A DNA stretch of 64,000 nucleotides from Bacteroides finegoldii DSM 17565 (GCF_000156195.1 NZ_GG688326.1:105019-169018), one strand, 5' to 3'. Positions 20,579-29,883 are shown, counted from the stretch's first letter. A program made the numbers and translations. The notes: generated from the sequence alone by a model not told the origin.

Positions 20579-21223
20579 TCAAAAATCAAAAGAGTTGTGA
20601 CAGGAAGATGTATGTGTACGGTGAATCTTATGCCCTACGATGTATTTAGCACCGCAGTATTTACATTCATGACGCGCTTCCTTCAGTCCTTCGGAGAATT
20701 CAGTAGGAGATTCCACCACAGTGTATGCTTCTTTCCGATGTAAGGTGATACCATGGCAATCCGGACAATATTCATAGAGACCTGTCGCAAGAGGGATGCG
20801 CACTTTCACCTTTTCTCCGCAGGCGGTGCAGGTGTACACATGGATGCAGACGGTCTGCAGATTGAGTTCCATTCGTTCCTGTGGGGTGAAGAGCCGGGCG
20901 TCTTTCTTTATCTCCTGTGCCGACATCTTGCGGAGGGTCTCTTTTCCGCATTTCGGGCAAGTGCGGCTCTGGCTGAGTATCTGCTTGCGTAATCTCAGTC
21001 TGTACCATAGCATCACAGCTGCAATGGCAGGCCATACGGGAACCAGCCACAGCAGGCCGATGAGGGTGCGCCAGGCAAATGCCTGCTCCGTGAGTTGCTG
21101 TTCCAAAGCAGTGGCTGCCGTCTTGCCTTTGGGCTGCAGGTAATTTTTCAATCCTTTCCACGTCAGCCAGTTGAGGAGAAGAAGGGAAAGGCTTCCCAAT
21201 ATAAGAAAAGGTAGTGTGGTCAT
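20579..21223 (-). CDS. Membrane-anchored zinc-ribbon protein, paralog of the TPM protein C-terminal half
   Basis: 214 aa. Two N-terminal membrane segments (LPFLILGSLSLLLLNWL; TLIGLLWLVPVWPAIAAVML) are followed by two likely zinc ribbons with four CxxC pairs: CPKC, CTAC, CPDC and CKYC. The whole length aligns by eye with residues about 195-395 of the protein at 24352-25605 (shared LLWLVPVWPAI, RTCPKC, SEGLKEARHEC/SEGLMEARHRC), but the N-terminal TPM domain and Gly/Ser tail are absent. It overlaps the upstream five-helix gene by ATGA, the same arrangement as in the second module. Confidence 0.75.
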   Translation of the reverse strand: MTTLPFLILGSLSLLLLNWLTWKGLKNYLQPKGKTAATALEQQLTEQAFAWRTLIGLLWLVPVWPAIAAVMLWYRLRLRKQILSQSRTCPKCGKETLRKMSAQEIKKDARLFTPQERMELNLQTVCIHVYTCTACGEKVKVRIPLATGLYEYCPDCHGITLHRKEAYTVVESPTEFSEGLKEARHECKYCGAKYIVGHKIHRTHTSSCHNSFDF

Positions 21224-21888
21224 TGTTTGCCTCCTTTCTCGTTGGTTTCTTCGATGCGTCTGTAAGAACGCTCTATGTCTTCTAAAATGTATGCGTCCAG
21301 CTTACTGCCGTTGAACTTGAACAGGAAGGCCAGAAGTCCTATATATCCGAAGGTGAATAGGGCGGCACTCAGTACCAGCATCGCCACGTCGCTGAACGCT
21401 GCTTCGGAAAACAGCCAAGTGAAAAGTGTCATCCCTGAAAGGCTGATGCACAGCATGGATGCAGCCAGCAGGGCGAGTGTGAGGAATGGGATGAGCATCA
21501 TTCCTATGAGGCTCCGCCACATTTCTTTGCAGAACTTGGGGTGATGACCGGTGAGGGCAAACCCGAAGAGGGAGCAGCCTGCAGCGGTGAACAGCACAAC
21601 GAACAGTCCGAAAAATGCCCATGCCACCCACTCCTGCCAGGATCCTGCGGCAAGCATTCCGCCGAGGTCTGTCCAACGGCTGTTCTCATCACACACGATT
21701 TGCCATATGTAATACAGCACAGAGGTGAAGACTGCTGTGGAGAGGATGACGAGAACGGACGGCAGGCAGCCTGTCGGCTTTTTGCGGTACTGGCGTATCC
21801 GCAACAGTATCAGCATGGAGAACAGCAGCTGGACAGCTATAAGGATATAGAGTCCCGAACCGGTTATTGTTTGTTGTTCCATAGGCAT
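21220..21888 (-). CDS. Five-helix membrane protein, paralog of 25602-26252
   Basis: 222 aa with about five membrane helices. It shares with the 25602-26252 protein the early PTGCL/PLGCL, the central TGHHPKFCK/TGRHPKFCK and the C-terminal RSYR ... NEKGG/RSFR ... HEKGG, in the same order. It sits directly upstream of, and overlaps by 4 bp, a zinc-ribbon protein gene, as its paralog does. The family is unnamed to me. The conserved HPKFCK between helices 3 and 4 may be a functional site. Confidence 0.75.
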   Translation of the reverse strand: MPMEQQTITGSGLYILIAVQLLFSMLILLRIRQYRKKPTGCLPSVLVILSTAVFTSVLYYIWQIVCDENSRWTDLGGMLAAGSWQEWVAWAFFGLFVVLFTAAGCSLFGFALTGHHPKFCKEMWRSLIGMMLIPFLTLALLAASMLCISLSGMTLFTWLFSEAAFSDVAMLVLSAALFTFGYIGLLAFLFKFNGSKLDAYILEDIERSYRRIEETNEKGGKQ

Positions 21889-21924
21889 GTTTTTTTAATG
21901 GCTTGTTATCTATTTGTAATACAG

Positions 21925-21932
21925 CAAATATA
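21925..21932 (-). promoter_or_regulatory. Bacteroides -7 box before the first five-helix gene
   Basis: On the minus strand TATATTTG fits TAnnTTTG, 37 bp before the start at 21888. It would make 21888-17383 a separate transcript from the AraC-led genes. No matching -33 element was found. Confidence 0.45.
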
Positions 21933-21970
21933 GAAAATGATTATTTAGTATGCTTATAGATGGATTTTTT

Positions 21971-22276
21971 TCACCGGAATGTGTTTTTCTTGGTAACGAG
22001 ACTATCCATACTTATATAATGTATTAAAATCGGATATCTCTCAGAAAAAGAAACGTTCATGTTTTGTGTGTATTTCACATAGTGATAGTTTACTTCTTTG
22101 CTGGTCTCTTTGGGATTATCGAAATCAATATATGGAGAACATAAACGTTCCACATCGATGTCATAGTCCGGGTTATCCATGTTGATAATCTGTTTGTCTG
22201 ATTGTGCATGGGCTGTTGCACCGGATAAGCATAAAAATGCTGTCAATCCAATGATGATAAGTGTTTTAATTTTCAT
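21971..22276 (-). CDS. Small secreted protein, unknown function
   Basis: 101 aa. The signal peptide ends in ATAHAQ near residue 24; the mature part is about 75 residues, acidic then basic (NMDNPDYDIDVERLCSPYID; YPILIHYISMDSL). It lies 24 bp after the AraC gene. No family recognised. Confidence 0.6.
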   Translation of the reverse strand: MKIKTLIIIGLTAFLCLSGATAHAQSDKQIINMDNPDYDIDVERLCSPYIDFDNPKETSKEVNYHYVKYTQNMNVSFSERYPILIHYISMDSLVTKKNTFR

Positions 22277-22300
22277 ATTCGTTCATTTTATAATAAATGG

Positions 22301-23170
22301 TCAGCTCCTGTTTCTTCGGATATTTACCGGTGTATCACCGAGATTCCGCTTGCAGAAATCAGACAGGTAAGACTGGTTCGCAAATCCACATTCTTCGGCA
22401 ATCTCCGGTAAGGGAAGGTGTGTAGTCCTCAACAGTTTCAGCACCTGCTCGGCACGTTTTTGCCGAAGCCACTGGGCTACCGGACAGTTAAACAATCTCA
22501 GGAATGTCCGACGGAAGGTAACGGTGCTGTTTGCTCCGCATAGTTCCGCCAATTCTTCTGCTGTCTTCGCTTCATTATGGCATTCCATCACTTTCTGAAT
22601 GAAAGAATGGTCGGTATGGATACCGAGCAGTTCTTCCGCTTGCAAAATGATTTTACGGTTGATATGTTCGTAGGAGGCGTCGAGCAGTTTGAATGATACC
22701 TCAATGCCTTCTGTCGGTTCGGAAGTGGAAGGCATTCCGCATTGTATTCTCGCTTCGCGGAAGTAGTAGAGCATTCTGTGATAGATGGCTTCCAGATGTT
22801 CTTCACGATGCCTTTGTAGCAATCGGCATAAAGTCAGTAACTCTTTTACGCAGCAATAATGCGTGTACCATATTTGCAAACGCATGACATAGCGGGTGGA
22901 TTCTGCTTCACCGGCAGTCATGAACAGCTCCAGCCATCTCTCAAAGTCCGGCTGTTCATGGCTAATTGCTTCGGGAAGCCCGTTCATCCATCCGGCAATC
23001 ATATTCATGAATTCCATGTCCGATGCAAAGGGACGCAGTTGCCGCTCTCTTCTCTCCTCCGGCATATCCTTGGATATGGTCACACAAAGCACACGCAAAC
23101 GTGCTTCCTGGGGATCGTCCGGTTGCAGGCGTGAAAGGAGATAACCGCTTATTGAAAAGCTTTTGTCCAT
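22301..23170 (-). CDS. AraC-family transcriptional regulator
   Basis: 289 aa. The C-terminal 100 residues form an AraC/XylS double helix-turn-helix: TAEELAELCGANSTVTFRRT, WLRQKRAEQVLKLLRTTHLP, then IAEECGFANQSYLSDFCKRN. The N-terminal 180 residues are helical and lack the usual cupin sensing pattern, so the signal is unknown. It sits 12 bp after a TonB-CTD protein gene, inside the envelope gene cluster, and is the obvious candidate regulator for it (inference). Confidence 0.88.
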   Translation of the reverse strand: MDKSFSISGYLLSRLQPDDPQEARLRVLCVTISKDMPEERRERQLRPFASDMEFMNMIAGWMNGLPEAISHEQPDFERWLELFMTAGEAESTRYVMRLQIWYTHYCCVKELLTLCRLLQRHREEHLEAIYHRMLYYFREARIQCGMPSTSEPTEGIEVSFKLLDASYEHINRKIILQAEELLGIHTDHSFIQKVMECHNEAKTAEELAELCGANSTVTFRRTFLRLFNCPVAQWLRQKRAEQVLKLLRTTHLPLPEIAEECGFANQSYLSDFCKRNLGDTPVNIRRNRS

Positions 23171-23182
23171 AGCAGAGAAAAT

Positions 23183-24316
23183 TTATCGGTTTTCAAACCT
23201 GAGGGCCACCGTCATGCGGAATGCTACGGGTTTTCCGTTTTGGGTGGCAGGTATAAATTCGGGAAGCCGTTGGATGGTATATAGTGCTGCAACTTCCAAT
23301 TCGGACGATGTGCTCTCCCGGTTTTCCACCTTGGCATCCTTCGCTTTGCCGTCCTTTCCCACTGTGAAGGATACACTTACATTCCCTTCGGCATTTCCCT
23401 GGTTTCCGAGGCCGGCATTATAGGCCATCCAATGGCGCACGGCAAGCCTGAAATCCGGGAATTTCGCGGACGGTCCTTCCTTGAACTTGGGAAGTTCTCC
23501 GTCCGGGATGTTCATATATCCCTTGGCGGTGTCCGGGACAAGGTCTTCCTCTGTAAATAGCTCGCCGGTGTCGTATATGCCTGCTGCCGGATTGATTTCC
23601 ATGCTTCGGACATCTGATGAGAGATCATTGAAATTGCACCAGTTACCGACGCTGATGCAGTCGATGAACGAATCATATTTCGTTTTTGTCACCATTAGGC
23701 ACACTTCATACCAGGTATGAGGTTGGCTGCCTCCGCCAACAATTTTCCGTTCTCCCTTTTCGTTCTCTTCAAGATAAATCACGGCATCCTTGTGCTCCGG
23801 ATTCGGCTTGCGTACATATAGTTGGATAGTCCGGTCATTCACATGCCATCCATAATTCCGATGTCCGAAATACTCTTCTGTGACAAAGCATTGGGGGCCG
23901 TACTTTCCTGCAATGGCATATAGCAGGGAATCTACATTTGCCGCTCCGTCCAGCCTTCCCTGTGCTAGAATGCCGATCAGTTTTCCTGATTTGTCCGCCA
24001 GCATGCCGGTATACGGGAATTCAAAGTTCCCGAAGCGGGCAAGAACCTCTCCATAGTTTGTTTCTACCGAGCTGTATTCCTGAATAACCGCCTTTTTGCC
24101 TTCCTGGGTTTTACATTTCACTTCTTCCTTCATGAAATAGCGGAATGATTCGTCATAATCCCCGTCATATGGCTTTGCCTTGGAATAATACTTGTCCACC
24201 TTCATTCCGAACTCCACATTTTCCAAATCGTATGCACCCTCACCCCAGTATTGAGGCTGTGCGGCACTGATGCCGCAAAAGAAACTCAAGATTCCCATGA
24301 TAAAAATAGTTTTCAT
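23183..24316 (-). CDS. Secreted protein with TonB-like C-terminal domain
   Basis: 377 aa from ATG 24314-24316 (24325 is an alternative; the longer frame to 24502 overlaps the upstream gene). Signal peptide MKTIFIMGILSFFCGISAA. Residues about 25-270 are an unknown domain (YWGEGAYDLENVEFGMKVDK, YGWHVNDRTIQLYVRKP). Residues about 290-377 match the TonB C-terminal fold: VSVSFTVGKDGKAKDAKVEN, then RLPEFIPATQNGKPVAFRM and a final beta strand. There is a signal peptide but no membrane anchor or proline-rich stalk, so it is not a standard energy transducer. Confidence 0.7.
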   Translation of the reverse strand: MKTIFIMGILSFFCGISAAQPQYWGEGAYDLENVEFGMKVDKYYSKAKPYDGDYDESFRYFMKEEVKCKTQEGKKAVIQEYSSVETNYGEVLARFGNFEFPYTGMLADKSGKLIGILAQGRLDGAANVDSLLYAIAGKYGPQCFVTEEYFGHRNYGWHVNDRTIQLYVRKPNPEHKDAVIYLEENEKGERKIVGGGSQPHTWYEVCLMVTKTKYDSFIDCISVGNWCNFNDLSSDVRSMEINPAAGIYDTGELFTEEDLVPDTAKGYMNIPDGELPKFKEGPSAKFPDFRLAVRHWMAYNAGLGNQGNAEGNVSVSFTVGKDGKAKDAKVENRESTSSELEVAALYTIQRLPEFIPATQNGKPVAFRMTVALRFENR

Positions 24317-24351
24317 GATTTGCATGTTTTTGTTAATATTGATATACTGTA

Positions 24352-25605
24352 TTAGAAACGGCTGGATGAACCTCCGCCTCCGGACGATCCTCCTCCGAAA
24401 CTGCCGCCTCCGCCACCGCCTGAGCCTCCCGAACGTCTGGAAGAGGTGTTGATTTTCGGTATTGTATAGCCTACCATGTATTCGGCATCGCAATGCATAC
24501 ATCGATGGCGAGCCTCCATCAGTCCTTCTGATAAAGTGGTGGCTTTAATAATAGTCCGATATTTTTCTTTCTTGTGCAGCGTCATTTGCCCGCAGGAGGG
24601 GCAGCATTCATAGCCGTCCTTTTTAAGCGGTATCCGGATTTTCACCTCTTCGCTGCAAGCGGAGCACCGGTAGATGCGGATGTATGCCGTCTTCAGTTCT
24701 GTTTCTTTGCGTTCGCTTTCAGTCAGCCGTTTCGTATCCTTTACCAACTCGTGCAAAGGAATCTCCCGGAGGGTTTCCCGGTTGCATTTCGGGCATGTCC
24801 GGCTGCGCCTGAGGGTCTTTTGTTTCTGGATGCCGAAATACCAGCAGGCAATACCCAGAATGGCGGGCCACACCGGTACCAGCCAGCACAGTCCGAGCAG
24901 GGTGCGTACAGTAAAGGGTTTTCGGGTCGCCAGCAAGGTCAGAGTGGCTTCCGTCCCTTCGTCTTTGGGCGTCATCCTGTGTACCGCCGATTTCCATACA
25001 AGCCAGTTTATAAGTATCAGCATCAGGGCAAATACGATAAAGACCAGGGAAGGGGTGGTACGCCGGAACTTTTTTATCCATGCTTCCGGTGGTGCTGCCT
25101 GATAGTTACTTCCGTACAGAACTTCCGCCACCGCCTTGACACCTTCAATCATTCCTGTATTCCAGTCATTTTCCCGAAGATGCGGCACCATGGTTTCCAT
25201 CTGTATTCTTTTGCAAATGGCATCCGGCAATGCTCCTTCCAGTCCGTACCCGGTCTTGAAGGTTATATCCCGAATATCCCGAGTCAGCAGAATCAGCAGT
25301 CCGTTGTCATCTTCCGCCTTGCCGACACCCCACCGGTTGAACAGCGTAACAGCAAATTCATGCGGCTCCTCTCCTCCGATACTGTTCAAGGCTACAACTG
25401 CCACTTCTATGGTCAGGGAGTCTTCCAGTTGTTGCAATATATCGTTGATTTTATTCTTCGTTTCACTGTCCAATATATGGTCAGGGTCGGATACCCAATT
25501 ATCCGCATTGTATGTCTTGGGGTTGGGTACATCATCGACCGTTCCCCATGCCATCGGGCAGAAACCCACCAGAACGGCTATACAGATTATAAGTTTTCGT
25601 ATCAT
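24352..25605 (-). CDS. TPM-domain protein with zinc ribbons and Gly/Ser-rich tail
   Basis: 417 aa. Signal peptide (residues 1-21), then a TPM domain (TLP18.3/Psb32/MOLO-1 family) at about 35-170: WVSDPDHILD, VAVVALNSIGG, FNRWGVGKAEDDNGLLILL, RDITFKTGYGLEGALPD. Membrane segments follow near 185-205 and 235-255, then two likely zinc ribbons with CPKC, CSAC, CPSC and CMHC, and a C-terminal tail of about 25 residues that is mostly Gly and Ser ending SSSRF. It overlaps the upstream five-helix gene by ATGA. The TPM assignment is firm; its activity here is unknown. Confidence 0.82.
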   Translation of the reverse strand: MIRKLIICIAVLVGFCPMAWGTVDDVPNPKTYNADNWVSDPDHILDSETKNKINDILQQLEDSLTIEVAVVALNSIGGEEPHEFAVTLFNRWGVGKAEDDNGLLILLTRDIRDITFKTGYGLEGALPDAICKRIQMETMVPHLRENDWNTGMIEGVKAVAEVLYGSNYQAAPPEAWIKKFRRTTPSLVFIVFALMLILINWLVWKSAVHRMTPKDEGTEATLTLLATRKPFTVRTLLGLCWLVPVWPAILGIACWYFGIQKQKTLRRSRTCPKCNRETLREIPLHELVKDTKRLTESERKETELKTAYIRIYRCSACSEEVKIRIPLKKDGYECCPSCGQMTLHKKEKYRTIIKATTLSEGLMEARHRCMHCDAEYMVGYTIPKINTSSRRSGGSGGGGGGSFGGGSSGGGGSSSRF

Positions 25606-26252
25606 ACAGTGCCTCCTTTCTCATGATTATTCATATCGACTGGTCTGAAAGAACGTCTGTTGTCCTTTTCATCGTATTCTTTCAATTTCTCGCTGTTCAT
25701 TTCCAACAGGTAAACGACGAATCCGGAAAATCCAAGCAGGCACATCACGCAGAAAAATAAGAGCAGAAGCATCCAGCCCCAACCGATATCGTCAAACATG
25801 GGTGAGGCAAACCTCATACAAATAATATAGGCAAACCCAAATGCCGCAACCAATATTCCCAATACCACGATGGGAAGCAGCAGGATTACTGCCAGTGTTT
25901 TCCATATCAGTTTGCAGAATTTGGGGTGACGGCCTGTGACAGCATAGCCTGTCAAAGAGCAGACGGTGGCAGATACCAGTATCATTATCAAACAGATAAA
26001 TCCAGCCATCAGCCATTCCACAGGAGAAGCGGCAGTGAGCAGCCCTCTGCTCTTTGCAAAGATATTGGCAAATAGTCCTTCATTGATGATAAGATGCCCC
26101 AGACTGAACAGTACAGTGGTCAGAGCAAATACAATCATAAAAATAAAACCTGCCGCCAGACAGCCTAATGGCTCTTTGGAGTCCTGCTTCCTTCTCCAGA
26201 TAATCAGCCCGGTTATCAGGACCTGTAGTACAATTAGGATATATCCTTCCAT
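25602..26252 (-). CDS. Five-helix membrane protein, paralog of 21220-21888
   Basis: 216 aa, about five membrane helices, with the conserved TGRHPKFCK between helices 3 and 4 and a charged C-terminus (NRRSFRPVDMNNHEKGG). The gene is 8 bp after the TonB-CTD gene and overlaps the TPM gene start by 4 bp, so it is probably co-translated with TPM. The repeated pairing of this family with the zinc-ribbon family suggests the two proteins work together in the inner membrane (inference). Confidence 0.75.
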   Translation of the reverse strand: MEGYILIVLQVLITGLIIWRRKQDSKEPLGCLAAGFIFMIVFALTTVLFSLGHLIINEGLFANIFAKSRGLLTAASPVEWLMAGFICLIMILVSATVCSLTGYAVTGRHPKFCKLIWKTLAVILLLPIVVLGILVAAFGFAYIICMRFASPMFDDIGWGWMLLLLFFCVMCLLGFSGFVVYLLEMNSEKLKEYDEKDNRRSFRPVDMNNHEKGGTV

Positions 26253-26260
26253 GGCTTCAT

Positions 26261-27847
26261 TCAGTTAAAGATGACCGGAAGCGAAGCGACAAAGGAGATA
26301 GCTTTTCCCTTCCATGTCGCCGGGACATACTTTATGCCGTAGAGGCAGTCGCAGACCGCTTTTTCCAATAGTGGGTGGGGGTCTCCGTTTATTTTTACGT
26401 TGCTGGCAACGCCGTCAGCCCCGATGGTTATTTCCGCCATCATTCTTCCTGTAATTCCTTGCTCGACTGCCTCTTCCGGCTTCCTGAGCAATTGTGCCAA
26501 GACCATGTTCCATTCGTCTGGCATTCCTGTCTGCGGGTTGATGGGCTTGGCTGGCTGGAAATCAGGACTGAAATAATCCACTTCCTCCATCTCTTCCGGT
26601 TCGGCCTGCTTTTTATTGTCCGGTGATTTTTCGGTGCACAACCATTCGATAAGTTCGTTGCATCGTTCGCGGTTGATTATTAACCGGGATGCTTCTCCTT
26701 CCGATGGGGCAAATACAGTTATCTCGGCAATTTTCCGTCTCTTTTCGTCCGGCATGTAGAGCAACAGACTATCCCCCTGCAAGGCTGTCCTGTAGTGTTT
26801 TCCCATCACTCCGGCAGCGTCTGTATCGTCATTTTCCTCTGAAGCTTCATCTTCCATAAAGTGTTTCAAGGTCTCTTCCAGGTTGTTCGGGTCGATGCCT
26901 TCTTCTTTCAACCACTCTTCAAACGTGATTTTCCTTGTACTATTTTTCAGAATCTTGTCCAAATCTCCTGTTGTAGATGTTGAAGAGGACGGCTCGTACC
27001 AGTTCCCGTCCCTGTGATAAAGGCGCTTCATGCCTTTCAGTTTGTCGAGAGTCTCTGCGTCTGCGGAAATGATGAAGCCGTTGTTGTCAACCTTTTCTAT
27101 GGAAAAAGTCTTGCTGCCCCAAGTCACCTGCACCGGTTTGTCTCCAAAATCCTTTATGGGTACTGTGATGCGGTCATATTCCTGAGGCATATAGAAAGAC
27201 AAGGAGATGTGTCCGCCTGCAATTTCCTGATAAGGAACAGTCAGTGGTATCTGTAATCCGAACCATATATTCAACATGTCTTTGTTCTTGGCATAGTCGC
27301 CGCCCTCAAGCAAATAGATGTCTTCTTCCGGGTGTATATAGACCGGTTTACCCTGCTTGTCAGTCAAATGAAGCTGCAAATCAGTCTCCAGGTCGAAGAA
27401 AAGTTCTTTGCAGAACCCCGTGAAGTTCCCGTTCTCATCCTCGTGATAATACTTTTCCCACAGGCCGGATCCTTGCCGACCGCCGAAATATGAAGATACA
27501 TCTTCTTCTTTGCCTCTTAGCATGAGGTTGAAAAAGATAGAAGAATCCTTGTTCGGCTCTATGAATGCCTTGTCAAAACACATGAACAGTCTTGACAGGC
27601 TCTTTTTAAAGCTTTCGTGTTTGAATTTGTCCGCCCATTTTTCCCAAGGGAGCCTCTCCTGTTTGAACTCTTGGTTCTCTGTCAATGAATCAAGTTCGCC
27701 GAATGCCGCTCCAGTCTCGAACTGATAGAGCACTTCAAGTTGCTCCATGGCCTCTTTTTTCTCTTCTTCTGTCATCTTCTTTTTGTTTTGTGCCCATGCT
27801 CCCAGTACGAGACATGCAAGCAGGACGGTTGATAATATTCTTCTCAT
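26261..27847 (-). CDS. Secreted protein with TonB-like C-terminal domain
   Basis: 528 aa from ATG 27845-27847, which gives the signal peptide MRRILSTVLLACLVLGAWAQ; the longer frame to 27913 is unlikely. The main domain has no recognised family. Residues about 425-528 (FQPAKPINPQTGMPDEWNMV, MMAEITIGADGVASNVKING, PATWKGKAISF) match the TonB C-terminal domain and are clearly paralogous to the end of the next protein upstream. There is no transmembrane anchor after cleavage. It lies 26 bp after the upstream gene, in the same transcript. Confidence 0.7.
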   Translation of the reverse strand: MRRILSTVLLACLVLGAWAQNKKKMTEEEKKEAMEQLEVLYQFETGAAFGELDSLTENQEFKQERLPWEKWADKFKHESFKKSLSRLFMCFDKAFIEPNKDSSIFFNLMLRGKEEDVSSYFGGRQGSGLWEKYYHEDENGNFTGFCKELFFDLETDLQLHLTDKQGKPVYIHPEEDIYLLEGGDYAKNKDMLNIWFGLQIPLTVPYQEIAGGHISLSFYMPQEYDRITVPIKDFGDKPVQVTWGSKTFSIEKVDNNGFIISADAETLDKLKGMKRLYHRDGNWYEPSSSTSTTGDLDKILKNSTRKITFEEWLKEEGIDPNNLEETLKHFMEDEASEENDDTDAAGVMGKHYRTALQGDSLLLYMPDEKRRKIAEITVFAPSEGEASRLIINRERCNELIEWLCTEKSPDNKKQAEPEEMEEVDYFSPDFQPAKPINPQTGMPDEWNMVLAQLLRKPEEAVEQGITGRMMAEITIGADGVASNVKINGDPHPLLEKAVCDCLYGIKYVPATWKGKAISFVASLPVIFN

Positions 27848-27873
27848 GATGAATGGTGGTATTGTGTTTATAA

Positions 27874-29547
27874 TCAAAATGATATCGGAATAACTGCGAC
27901 GGATGCGACGCATTCTCCGTCATATTTTGCCGACATGAACCTCATGCGGTAGATGCAATCCGTTACGGTTTCGCTCAAAACCGGATGCGGCGAGCTTGTA
28001 ATTTCCACTTTGCTGACAGCACCATCGGCCTCAATTACCACCGTAGCCATCACCTTGCCCGTAATGTTCTGCCCGGCAACTTCTTGTGGGAGTGTAAGCA
28101 TCTGCGATAGTTCGGCGCTCCACTCGCTTGATGTGCCTGTCGTGATATGTAGCGGAACGGCAGGCTGGAATCCGTTTTCAGACAGGTCTATTGTCTCCGT
28201 GTCTTTTTCATATAAATGCCAATCAATGGCATTGCGTCCCTTGGTCAGTGTCCGGGCATATTCGACTCCCATTTTCAAATGTCCCTCCAGATAATCCCTG
28301 AAACCTTCAAGCACCCGGTCCTTATCAAGCCGCAATCCGCTGGCCGTTTGTTTTTCAGGAATATCCCACTCGGCACCGGCCCTGTATATTTCGACGGCAT
28401 CCATTCCGTTCATAAAGACATAACCATAAACTACGCCTTGTCTGTATGCTTTGTTCAATTCTGCTTTGATGGCTTTGTTCATAAGACATATCGAGTCGCA
28501 GTCCTGACACAGAATCGCATTTTTAAAACATTCTGTTATAGTCATGGCACTCCTCAGTCCGTCTTCAAAAGCGGCCATGATGGCAGGACTGTTCCCACGG
28601 GAAAGTAGCATTGCATCAAACTCCTCTCTGTGGGCTTCTCCTATAAACCATTTATATTCCATGATCCAGCCAGCCTGTGCTACTCCCACTGCATACGAAA
28701 TCATATCGTTAGGTGCCAGCAATGCATTTCGTTCATCAGGAGTGAGCCTCCTGTTGTCTTTCAGTTTGCGGATTCCGTCCGGAACGGCAGGGGAGTCAAA
28801 TTTTGCAATTGCCGAAGCCAGGGCTTCCGCTTGGGTGATGTCATTGCTTGCTGTGACGGTATCTATCCACTCTGGAAGAATAAGGGCATCGTCGGCATGC
28901 TCTTGACACAGGAAATAAGGTCTGTTGTGATTTGCGATGTCGTAATAGCGTTCTTTCTCTTTATTGAAAAAAGAAAACCATTTATCGGATAAGGTGTCAT
29001 AATGCCGGGACATCTCATTTTCAGAAGCGATATGCTTCCTTACCTGTTTCAGCACATCGGAAATTGCGGCGTCGATATAATCCAGTTCCGGATAGGGATT
29101 TGTTGAGTATGCTCCCATAAGGGCTCCGTTGCGGAAGCAGGTCCTTTCCATTCCGGTACTCTCTGCAATGTCCTTCAATTGTTTCCAGAGCGAGGAATAG
29201 TCTTTTAGTACGATTTCTTTCCAATGCTTTACGCCAAAGTCATAGCCGGCGTGGATATACGGAGCGTACTCTTTCCTGTAAGTTTTCACCTTGACGGATT
29301 TCCGGGCAAGCCTATCATAGGCGGTGGTATAGCATAAACTGTACACGATAGGATCCAGTACATCAATTTTGTCTCCCGGTTGGGGAAATTGTACCTTGGG
29401 TGCCGCTTTCTTTTCAATAGCCATATTCCATACCGTATCCTTTGTTACCTTTATATCAGGCTCCTCTTCGGTTATCCGGTTTGTATTTTGAGCTCCGGTT
29501 GACAATACCATGCCTGCAAACAAAGCTATGAATGCTATTTTTTTCAT
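27874..29547 (-). CDS. Large secreted protein with TonB-like C-terminal domain
   Basis: 557 aa from ATG 29545-29547 (signal peptide MKKIAFIALFAGMVLSTGAQ); the ATG at 29577 is also possible. The frame is open to 29883, but a -7 promoter box lies inside that extension, so it is not used. The central region is helical with many aromatic and Cys residues (CFKNAILCQDCDSICLMNKA) and no recognised family. The C-terminus (MATVVIEADGAVSKVEITS, MSAKYDGECVASVAV) is a TonB-like domain. It is the first gene of the accessory minus-strand transcript. Confidence 0.7.
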   Translation of the reverse strand: MKKIAFIALFAGMVLSTGAQNTNRITEEEPDIKVTKDTVWNMAIEKKAAPKVQFPQPGDKIDVLDPIVYSLCYTTAYDRLARKSVKVKTYRKEYAPYIHAGYDFGVKHWKEIVLKDYSSLWKQLKDIAESTGMERTCFRNGALMGAYSTNPYPELDYIDAAISDVLKQVRKHIASENEMSRHYDTLSDKWFSFFNKEKERYYDIANHNRPYFLCQEHADDALILPEWIDTVTASNDITQAEALASAIAKFDSPAVPDGIRKLKDNRRLTPDERNALLAPNDMISYAVGVAQAGWIMEYKWFIGEAHREEFDAMLLSRGNSPAIMAAFEDGLRSAMTITECFKNAILCQDCDSICLMNKAIKAELNKAYRQGVVYGYVFMNGMDAVEIYRAGAEWDIPEKQTASGLRLDKDRVLEGFRDYLEGHLKMGVEYARTLTKGRNAIDWHLYEKDTETIDLSENGFQPAVPLHITTGTSSEWSAELSQMLTLPQEVAGQNITGKVMATVVIEADGAVSKVEITSSPHPVLSETVTDCIYRMRFMSAKYDGECVASVAVIPISF

Positions 29548-29672
29548 AGCAGCTTTTACAGGATAAGACACCTTCATATCATTCCAAAAGTAATTGTATA
29601 ATTTATATATTGCGAGAATCTGATTATTCAGGATAGAGAATAGAAAAGGACAGTAGGAAAACGCTTGGTTAG

Positions 29673-29680
29673 CAAAGGTA
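29673..29680 (-). promoter_or_regulatory. Bacteroides -7 box for the accessory envelope operon
   Basis: On the minus strand TACCTTTG, a perfect TAnnTTTG, 126 bp before the start at 29547. No well-spaced -33 TTTG was seen. Its position decides against the far-upstream start codon. Confidence 0.5.
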
Positions 29681-29883
29681 CAGCTCGGCAAACGCAAAAT
29701 AGTGAAAAGCCATCCTTTCATGGCTATGAATCCGACCGATGCCTTTTGCCGGTAGTAAGAGCCGGGGTTCGTCAGATAATTTTTCTTCTCCCAATCACAG
29801 GGGTTGGGAATAAAGCCGGTTTTGACTTTCGGTGGCAGACTGTCACCCCAAGCGTTTTTTATTATAGCAATTACGTTTTTCAT

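Noticed and set aside
24574-25626. A 350-codon ORF on the plus strand
   Set aside because: It is antisense to the TPM-domain gene (24352-25605), which has clear domains, a signal peptide and operon context. The plus-strand translation has no motif.
29548-29883. N-terminal extension of the TonB-CTD protein to 29883
   Set aside because: A perfect -7 promoter box lies at 29673 inside it, and the extension lacks any export signal, whereas a signal peptide starts at 29547.
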